A stretch of 64,000 bases of DNA from Musa acuminata AAA Group (Eukaryota; Streptophyta; Magnoliopsida; Zingiberales; Musaceae), in NCBI RefSeq assembly GCF_036884655.1, contig NC_088345.1, positions 31,480,001 through 31,544,000 on the forward strand, in the 5' to 3' direction. The notes beneath the pieces were generated by a model. That model ran no database searches, was not told the origin of the DNA, and was given only the letters and a program-made list of their open reading frames with translations. Shown here piece by piece: positions 56,277-64,000 of this stretch; positions within the stretch are counted from its first letter, which is position 1; the number at the start of each line of letters is the position of its first letter. Both the position numbers and the translations under genes were made by a program.

Positions 56277-57548
56277 ATGTCTTCCTCTTCCAACAAAACT
56301 CTATCTTCTCCTTTGGGGTCATCCTCTTCTGGTGACAACCTTCCGATTGCCTTCCGTCTTCTTTCTCGGCATCGACAAGGTACTGAAAGGTTGACCACCT
56401 CCTCCCAGAAGGTAGTTCAGGTGAGCTCTTTGTCCATGGGGAGCAAACCTTTTGAGATTCCCACGGTCCCACGAGACCTAGTGCAAATGAAGGAGGCCCA
56501 TGACTACAGTTTCATGGTGACTTGCAATAGTTAGAGGCACTATGCAATTGCTTTTGTGTTCTATCAAAGTTTATTGTATCCGCCCCTGGGGATGAGGTTC
56601 GCCCTTTCCACCAACTATTTGGGGGGTTTCGCCTCTCCATTGACGTTGTGGAGGCAGGGTTACACCTTCATGTTCCTTTGGTGGTGGCATCCTATCTAGG
56701 ATATTGGTGGATTTCGCCTTCTAAATGGTGCCAAATTCTTAGCGTTTCCTAAGGGTCTTCCTCAAGGCATGTGATGATGTGGGGGTGGCACCGTCTCATA
56801 ACCTCTTCTACTCATGCTTCCGACTGAGTTAGGGGCCGAGCAATTACTACCTATCCCCCCATGCAAGGTTTAAGATAAGTGGAGCAGCCTCCTATAGCAA
56901 GGGGTGGAGGAGTCACTTCATTGTCAGTGGAAGCCAAGACTAGGGCTTCCCGGTGGTTTGGGTAGCACACACCGTAGACAACACATTACCCCCTCTATCC
57001 TCGGGTGAAGCCAAGGCCCTAGAGAAGATACGAGGGTTCTTCTCATCTAGGGCCGCGAAGCATGAGGAGAAAGTTCGTTCGGCGGAGGCCACTCCTCCTC
57101 CGGCCCCATCTGATATGGACATTTTTTTCTTTCAACTCTTTCACTTATTTCTGACCCTTTCTCCGTGGTCCTTTGGCAAGTGTAAATCTTTGATAACTAA
57201 AGAGGTGGTGCCCTTCTGCTCCCCTCTCCAGGCCTAGCAAGGGCCTACCGACGGGCGAATGACCATCGTGGGCTCGAGGCTTCTTCTATGGCCCTCCTAT
57301 CGGGGCCTCTGAAAGCTTTGAAGTCGGCACTAGCCTGTTTGAGGGGGACCCACAACCCCTTTCAACGATTCTAACTTCTTCAGGGTCCTCGGGTGAGCAC
57401 GATGCTATAGGCCTATTCCCCCAAAAGAGGCATCGGGGGTCCCCTACTAAGCCCTCGGAGCCACTGCTTGTGGAGGAGTTGCTGCCTGCAATGGTAAAGG
57501 TGGCTCCGTCTCTTGGGCCGAGATTGCCCGTGGGGGCGGGGACCTCCA
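56277..57548 (+). pseudogene. E10: 'putative gypsy-type transposon' gag-like remnant
   Basis: Starts at ATG 56277 with a serine-rich N-terminus (MSSSSNKTLSSPLGSSSS). VPRDLVQMKEAHDYSFMVTC follows, then in broken frames LLYPPLGMRFAL, VGSTHRRQHI-like and LARAYRRANDHRGLEASS. This order is typical of the plant 'putative gypsy type transposon' domain (PF04195 type) found in Ty3/gypsy elements of monocots; assignment is from memory. Many stops. It is cut by E11 at 57548 and continues at 63587. Confidence 0.7.
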
Positions 57549-58819
57549 TGTTGAATCTTAGATTTTGATGATGAAATTAATTGATGAGTTTAGGATCTAA
57601 TCTGCATTTTGAGTGATGTAGGACTAACTTCGATCGGAAAAGACAAATCGATTAAAGTAGGAATAATCAGATGCTAGGCTAGAGTGAACATATTAGAAGA
57701 TTAGACGTCGGTCGAAGGATCAGTTGACGTGTCAGCGGAAGGACTTTGTACTAAGAGTTCGGGCATTGGGCCGAAGGATCGAACATTGCGCAAAGGAGAT
57801 TGGAATTTACGGGAGGTCAACATGTCGATTAAGCAATACGCCAAAGGGGAGGACGATGCGCCGAAAGATCGGATGAAGCGTCGGATGAACTAAGGACATG
57901 CCGGATAATATAAAATTCTAGTCTTATAATTGGTTGTCTTAATTGGTTGTAGTTAGGTCATAATTGAGTTAGTTTTTGGTGTAACCATGCTAACTTAATT
58001 AAAGGCCCATTGGGCCTGAGTTGGGACTTTTTTGGGCCAAGTAAAAAGCCCATTCGATGACCCAAAGTTAGGTGAAACCACCTATGAGCTGAAAAATTCA
58101 AGAGCACACTTTTTCAAGCTGTCAGGTGGTGGTACCACCCAAACACAATCTCTTAGACTCTATTAAGCAGTACTACCACTAGGCTGGTAGGTGGTACTAC
58201 CTAGTGTCAGTGGTACTGCCCAGTACAGGCGGTGGTACTGCTAGGACGCAGGAAACTCGAGATGAGATCTTTTTTGGCTCCATTTTTGAAGCCATTTGGG
58301 GTCTATAAATATCCCAGCTATTTTTGCTTGGAAGTGCATGAAATTGAGTAGAAAAGGGAGAAAATATACTTAAGAAAAAAAGTATTGTAATCTCTCTAAA
58401 ATTAGTGAGTCACTTTTTCCTAGAGTTAGAAGGTTTCTAAGGAGGAGAGAGGTCTAAAATAGAGAGTATAAAGTTTCTCTCTTGAGTCTATGAAAAGGAG
58501 ACAAAGTTATAAGAGTAGTTGATCTTCACCCGTTGGAAAGAAAATCATTAGTAGAAGCCGGTGGCCTCGAGTGAAGAGGAATCGAGAGTAGATGTAGGTC
58601 ACGACAACCGAACCATTATAAATTCGATATGCTCTTTTCCTTTGCTGCTTACTTAGCTACTCACTTCACTTTACATTTACTCTAAGTCAAGCGTAAACAC
58701 TTTCCGATACAGGCCTTATAAAAATAGTTTTTCTACATTAAACGAGTTTTCAAATCGACATAATTTTTACATAAGTACTAATTCATCCTCCCCCCCTAGT
58801 GCCGATTTCAGTCCTAACA
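57549..58819 (+). repeat. E11 5' LTR (1,271 bp)
   Basis: Palindromic GGTGGTACCACC-type boxes at about 58130-58260, TATAAATA at 58304-58311, end GTCCTAACA. No 18-bp VNTR, unlike E6 and E8. Confidence 0.9.
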
Positions 58820-58821
58820 GT

Positions 58822-58833
58822 TGGTATCAGAGC
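58822..58833 (+). other. E11 primer-binding site (tRNA-iMet)
   Basis: TGGTATCAGAGC two bases after the LTR. Confidence 0.93.
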
Positions 58834-58869
58834 AAATGTTTTTCTCGTTTGGTTTAACACCTAAGAGAA

Positions 58870-60366
58870 ATGACTTTTATCGGCAATTAGGAGGGTCTTT
58901 CTATTACTCATCCTCCTATGTTCAATGGGATGGACTACACTTATTAAAAAACTTGAATAAGAGTTTTCTTGCTTTCTATGGCTTTAAATTTATGGAATAT
59001 TATCGAAAGTGGTTTTCAAAAGTCTTCTAATCTAAAGAACGAATGAAATGATTTGGAGAAGAAAACTTTTTCTTTGAATGCTAAAGCGATAAATGCTTTA
59101 TTTTGTGCTCTAGATAAAAATGAAGTTAATCAGGTTTCTATATATGAAACTATATATGATATTTGACATATACTCGAAATCATACATGAAGGCACAAGTA
59201 GAGTTAAAGAGTCTAAAGTTAATCTTTTGATGCATAGTTTTGAATTATTTCGAATGAAGCTAAGTGAAACTATTCTTGACATGTATACTCCTTTTACGGA
59301 TGTCGTCAATAGTTTGAAAGCTCTTGATAAATATTTTTCTAATCTTGAACTTGTAAATAAGATTCTAAGATCCCATCCAAAAAGTTGGGATCCAAAAGTA
59401 ACGGCAATACAAGAAGCAAAGAACTTAAATAATTTTTCACTTGAAGAACTTATTGAGTCTTTGATGACCTATGAAACAACATATATTGCACATGATGAAC
59501 TTGAGAACAACCTTCCAAAGAATAAGAATGATATGATACTTAGAACAAATGAAGACCACTTGAGCGAAAGCTCAAGTGATGATGACTTTAAACTCCTCAC
59601 AAGTAAATTTAAAAGGTTCATAAAACAAGAATCAAAAAAATAAAAATGAACTTAAAAATAAGAAGTTGCCAAAGAAAAAGAAAGTATTCGAGGCGGCTTA
59701 GGATGAATCAAGTACATATAAAGACTAGGAGCAAATCAACAAAGATAAGGCGGCGAACTACGCCTTGATGACTTTTGACGATAAGGTATACAACTCAACT
59801 GAAATGTCTTTACCTTACGATGAATTACTAAATGCTTTCCATAATTTATTTGATGAATGTAAGCTAGTTGGTAAAAAATATAAGTTATTAAAAAAGGATC
59901 ATGCTTCTCTTACTAGTGAATTTGAAAAATTTAAAATGAGCATGATAATTGTATGTTAACTCCATGCAAATGTAAAGAATTAGATTCATGCAAAAAGAAA
60001 ATTTTGTTATTATAATAAATATTAGATAAATTTAAAATTGGTAGCAAATCTTTAAATATGATTCTTATCGATAAGAGTAGTAGCAAAGAAGGAATTGACT
60101 TTGTGAGTAGCAACACTTAACAAAAACCAACCATATTTGTTAAATGACCCTCATTAAATGTTTCCTTTGAAAATAAATGTAATGTTTGTGGTAGACATGG
60201 TTATTTTGTATATAAATATTTATTTAAAAATATAACTTTCATAAATTAGTTTGGGTTCCTAAAAGAACTATAAATAACCTTATGTCAAAAAATAAGATAG
60301 GTAGATCCCACCATGAGGAACCCAAAGTCAAATGGGTACCTAAAGGAAACCCTCCTTTCTTGTAGA
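58870..60366 (+). pseudogene. E11 gag remnant reaching the protease border
   Basis: Gag starts at ATG 58870 with early stops. The core is readable at 59227-59643 (SFELFRMKLSETILDMYTPF, LELVNKILRSHPKSWDPKVT, KNLNNFSLEELIESLMTYE). The coiled-coil part is at 59765-59959 (LPYDELLNAFHNLFDECKL), matching E6 SFDELLNAFNDLFDECKS. A decayed second knuckle (CNVCGRHGYF) lies near 60180, and WVPK...KVKWVPKGNPPFL ends at about 60366. E11 therefore once had the same long two-knuckle Gag as E6. Confidence 0.85.
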
Positions 60367-62270
60367 CATCTCTACAATCAAAAGCTATGAGCAAAAATAA
60401 AATTTTGATAGTGGATGCTCAAGGCTTAATCAGCGATCCAACAAACTTTACAAAGCTCACTAGTCGAAACAAAATGATTTTGATTGAAAATGTTTTACGT
60501 TTAATGAAATCATACTTGATGATTTAATGATTTAATTATGCATGATGATTTGAAGTCTTGATATTTTTGTGATGAATCTTGTTTTTCAATTTTAAACATG
60601 ATGCATAGTTTTGACATAAAAAAAAAACTTGGGCATACTTGTATGAAATCAATCACATGAATTGAAACAACTAAAAAGAGGAAAGCATTTTTCTTAAAAA
60701 TTTCTTAATCTCTATCTTATCGAGTTTTTCAATAAGAGATTGATGAATTTATGTTATTTTATGAATCTCTTGAACTATGAAAGTGATTTTGATGATTTAA
60801 ATTTCAATGACTTTTTTCTAAATCTTTCACTTGATACTTGAGATTTATTCTAAATGAATCAAGATCTTTTATCTCCTATATTTCCTTTTCACTATTTACG
60901 AAAGGAGAAGTATTTAAATGAATCATGATTTTTCTTTTTAATTCTAAGAATTATAACTTGAAATTCTTAATATATAAATCATGATCTTGACAACTTGATA
61001 TTTCTTATATATGAATCAAGCTCTTTTATTTTCCTATGTTCCTTTTTGCTATTTACTAAAGAGAATATCTTTTTTGGAATTCATGACTTAAGATTTCCTT
61101 TACTATTTGGTCTCTTAAGATTTTTTTTTTATTTTTTTAAAAGGAGATCAAAATGAATCATGTCTTTTGGTATTCACATTATCTTGATATTATAATTTTC
61201 TTGACATGATTTTCATTATATACAATTCTTTTATATTTATGGTTGCATACCCTTATGTGATGCTTAGAGAATTGATGTAAAGGGAAATGAATTACACCAT
61301 TGTATTATTCCCCTCTTCTTCTTTCTTATAATGATAAAGGGGAGAAAGAAAATTGCTAGCATCTCAAGAAAACCAAAAGTACTAGTTTGAATGTTAAATT
61401 TAGGTAAATTGTTAAATCTCCCAAATGCATAAATTCTTCTTATATATTTTTCGAATGATATTGATTTCTCGATTTTTATGACTTGAGTTTTCTTTTTGAA
61501 TCAAGATCATTTCCTATTATTCATTCTATTTACAAAAGATGAGATTTGTCAAAAATGATATTTATCTTTGTCATTTTTGATCTTTCATTTTTGATATTTG
61601 AATATTGATATAAATTTATCTTTGTTATTTATCTTTGTCATAATTTGAAAACTGATGTAAAGGGAAAAGAATTACAACATTATATTCTTCCCTTCTTTTT
61701 TACAATAACAAAGGGGGAAAAAGTATTGCTAGCTTGCACATCTGAAAGAGAAGAAAACTTGTTAGCTTGCACATTTTAAGGAGAAAAACTTGCTAGCTTA
61801 CATAAATGTAAAGAAAAGAAAACTTGTTAGCTTGCTCATCTTAAAAGAGAAGCAAAGTTTGCTAGCTTGAACATTTTAAGAAGACGCAAAAACATGCTAT
61901 TTTGCACATCTCAAAAGATGCAAATATTTTGTTAACTTTCATATCTAAAAAACTTGATAGCTTGCAGGATAATATATGCAATGATGCTTCAAAAACTTGA
62001 AATTATGTTTATAATATAATAATTTAAAATTATATTTCAAAAACTTGCTAGTTGCACTTCTCCTTTTTATTGATGACAAAGGGGGAGAAGGTACGATGAT
62101 GATCACACATGATATAATGAAATTTTATTATGTATGATGGTTTGGATGTAATACTTTAACTTATGATGTAAGTAATGATATGATGTATTGCATATAATTC
62201 ATGATTAAAATTATGACATGTTGATAGGGGGAGTTTAGTTTAAACTCCATCATCAATTAGTTGTCATCAT
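60367..62270 (+). other. E11 interior: protease stub, then non-coding DNA with decoy tracts
   Basis: At about 60408-60425 GATAGTGGATGCTCAAGG reads DSGCSR, the start of the Sirevirus-type protease motif. Nothing of pol follows. The rest is AT-rich with decoy polypurine tracts near 61325-61347, 61702-61722 and 62069-62090, and repeated GCTAGCTTGCACAT words. Confidence 0.75.
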
Positions 62271-62285
62271 AAAAAAGGGAGAGAT
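62271..62285 (+). other. E11 polypurine tract
   Basis: AAAAAAGGGAGAGAT just before the 3' LTR. Confidence 0.85.
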
Positions 62286-63586
62286 TATTGAATCTCGGAT
62301 TTTGATGATGAAATCAATTAATGAGTTTACGATCTAATTTGTATTTTGAGTAACACATAATTAACTTAGATCAGAAAAAGTAAATCGATTAAAGTAGGAA
62401 GAATCAGACGTGAGGCTAGAGTGAACAAGTTAGAAGATTGGATGTTATCCGAAGGATTGTTCGACGTGCCGGTAGAAGGACTTCGTGCCATGATTCGGGC
62501 ATTGGGTCAAAGGATCGGATATTGCACCAAGGAGATCAAAAGTTGTGGGAGGTCAATATGCCGATTGGACAATATGCCAAAGGAGAGGATGATGTGCCGA
62601 AGGATCGGACGAAATATTCAATAAACTAATGACATGCCTGATAACATAGAATTCTAGTCTTATAATTGATTATGTCTTAATTAGTCGTAGTTAGGTCATA
62701 ATTGAGTTATTTTTTAGTGTAACTATACTAATTCAATTAGGAGTCCATTGGGCCTAAGTTGGGGCTGTTTTGGGCCAAGTGGAAGGTCCATTCGGTGAAC
62801 CAAAGTTAGGTGGAACCATCTATGAGTTGAAAAAGCCAAGAGCACACTTTTCCAAGCTGTTAGGCAGTGGTATCGCTAGACTGGGTGGTGGTACCACCCA
62901 AACATAGTCTCCTAGACTGTGTCAAGCAGTGGTACTGTTCAGTGTCAGTGCTACAGGCGATGGTACCACCCAACACAGGCGGTGGTATTGCAAAGACCTG
63001 AAAAACTCAGGATGAGACCTTTTTTGGCTCCATTTTTGAAGTCATTTGGGGTCTATAAATACCTCAGTTATTTCTGCTTGGAAGTGCATGAAATTGAGTA
63101 AAAAATAAGGAAAATATACTTGAGAAAAAAAGTGTTGTAATCTCTCTAAAGTTAGTGAGTCTCTTCTTCCTAGAGTTAAAACGTTTCTAATAGAAGAGAG
63201 AGGTCTAAAAGAGAGAGGTGCAAAGGTTCTCTCTTGAGCCTATGAAAAAGAGAGAGTTGTAAGGGTAGTTGATCTTCACCCGTTGGAAAGAAGATCGGTA
63301 GTGGAAGCTAGTGGTCTCGATTGAAGAGGAATCGGGAGTAGATGTAGGTCACGATGACCGAACCATTATAAATATGATGTTCTCTTTTCCTTTGCTGCTT
63401 ACTTTTATTATTTACTTAGATGGTCACTTCACTTTACATTTACTCTAAGTCAAGCTTAAACATTTTATGATACAGGTTTTATCAAAATGGTTTTTCTATA
63501 TTGAACGAGTTTTTAAATTAATGTAATTTTTATGTAAGCACTAATTCACCCCCTCCCCCCTCTTAGTGTCGATTTTGGTCCTAACA
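62286..63586 (+). repeat. E11 3' LTR (1,301 bp)
   Basis: Starts TATTGAATCTCGGATTTTGA (TG mutated to TA). Palindromic boxes lie at about 62860-63000, TATAAATA at 63054-63061, and the end is TTGGTCCTAACA. Confidence 0.9.
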
Positions 63587-63909
63587 CTCCCAAGAGCCGC
63601 CCCTTGTCTTTCCAATGGGCCCCCAGCTTGGGGTCCCGATCCTGCTATTGTCACTTCTTTGAAGCCACTACCTAGGTCGACCCTAGAGCCATTTGAAGAG
63701 GTTGCCTCCGGGTAGTTAGCATCAGCACTTCGGCCCCACACTACTCCATTACTTGGGGCAGCGGCTCCACCTATGGAGTCATCCATTGAGGAGGGCCCTA
63801 ACCCGCTACTTCCCCTAATAGGGTAGGGTCCACATGTAACTTCTTCGGACCCATCCTTGGGTCCACCGGTGGTGACACCATTGTGTGAGGGGGCGGCTGA
63901 GGAGCCCTT
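63587..63909 (+). pseudogene. E10: continuation of the gag-like remnant
   Basis: Begins with the duplicated CTCCC and continues the proline- and serine-rich reading seen before 57548 (SRAAPCLSNGPPAWGPD, then LPRSTLEPFEEVASG before a stop). It ends where E12 starts. Confidence 0.6.
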
Positions 63910-64000
63910 TGCTAGTTATAGTTGTCCTACAAGCCAATCATATACCCACTAATCTAAGAGACTTGGGTAATTGGATGGAGATCAAGTATCTAAAAGGGTA
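63910..64000 (+). mobile_element. E12: copia LTR start, cut by the window end
   Basis: TGCTAGTTATAGTTGTCCTA and AAGCCAATCATAT match the LTR start of E2 and E7. After about 63943 it jumps to sequence matching E2 at about 4434-4470 (GGGTAATTGGATAGAGATC), so roughly 1.1 kb of LTR is deleted. Confidence 0.75.

Larger units (their letters stand above)
57549..63586 (+). mobile_element. E11: older Sirevirus-like pol-less element
   Basis: Starts TGTTGAATCTTAGATTTTGA and ends GGTCCTAACA; flanks are CTCCA (57544-57548) and CTCCC (63587-63591), a target duplication with one change. LTRs are 1,271 and 1,301 bp and clearly diverged. The interior has a primer site, a decayed gag, the first codons of protease, then only non-coding DNA and a polypurine tract. 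No integrase, RT or RNase H is found. Confidence 0.88.

Overview
The window is nuclear DNA from a flowering plant, most likely a monocot and plausibly the banana family (Musa/Ensete). The plant call rests on spliced plant-style exons and LTR retrotransposons primed by initiator tRNA-Met. The family guess rests on remembered resemblance of the repeats and is inference. About 85-90% of the window is LTR retrotransposon sequence, nested several levels deep. I recognise one host gene.

Layout. (E1) An old Ty3/gypsy relic on the + strand occupies 1-3274 and 7704-8515; its RT is split by (E2) a truncated Ty1/copia relic at 3275-7703. (E3) A second copia relic of the same family on the - strand survives as three pieces: 8516-8568, 34952-36946 and 45751-46748. 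Inside E3 sit (E4) an old Sirevirus-like gag element (8569-9480 plus 30052-34951, +) and (E8) a very young gag-only element at 36947-45750 (+, target duplication TAATT). E4's 5' LTR is split by (E5) a ~3 kb solo LTR spanning 9481-30051. E5 in turn carries (E6) a young Sirevirus-like element at 11321-20414 (-, TGTTG) and (E7) a complete-ended copia element at 21337-29815 (-, GTTAT).

Right of the nest, 46749-49650 is AT-rich intergenic DNA. It holds a copia LTR end, a diverged tandem duplication and a head-to-head inverted minisatellite. The host gene follows: a four-coding-exon leucine-rich-repeat protein of about 652 residues at 51130-54126 (+), with a long leader upstream. From 54420 on there is (E10) a degenerate element with a 'putative gypsy-type transposon' gag remnant, split at 57549-63586 by (E11) an older Sirevirus-like element. 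The window ends in (E12) another copia LTR start.

Most interesting content. E4, E6, E8 and E11 form a family of pol-less retrotransposons with large LTRs. They share gag, a tRNA-iMet primer site, a ladder of polypurine tracts, arrays of short palindromes upstream of the TATA box, and (in E6 and E8) an 18-bp VNTR in the LTR. E6 keeps a two-zinc-knuckle gag and also an intact 373-residue accessory ORF with a proline-rich hinge and coiled coil, but has no protease, integrase, RT or RNase H. These elements would need enzymes supplied in trans. All coordinates, splice sites and divergence figures were read by hand; no alignment or database search was run.
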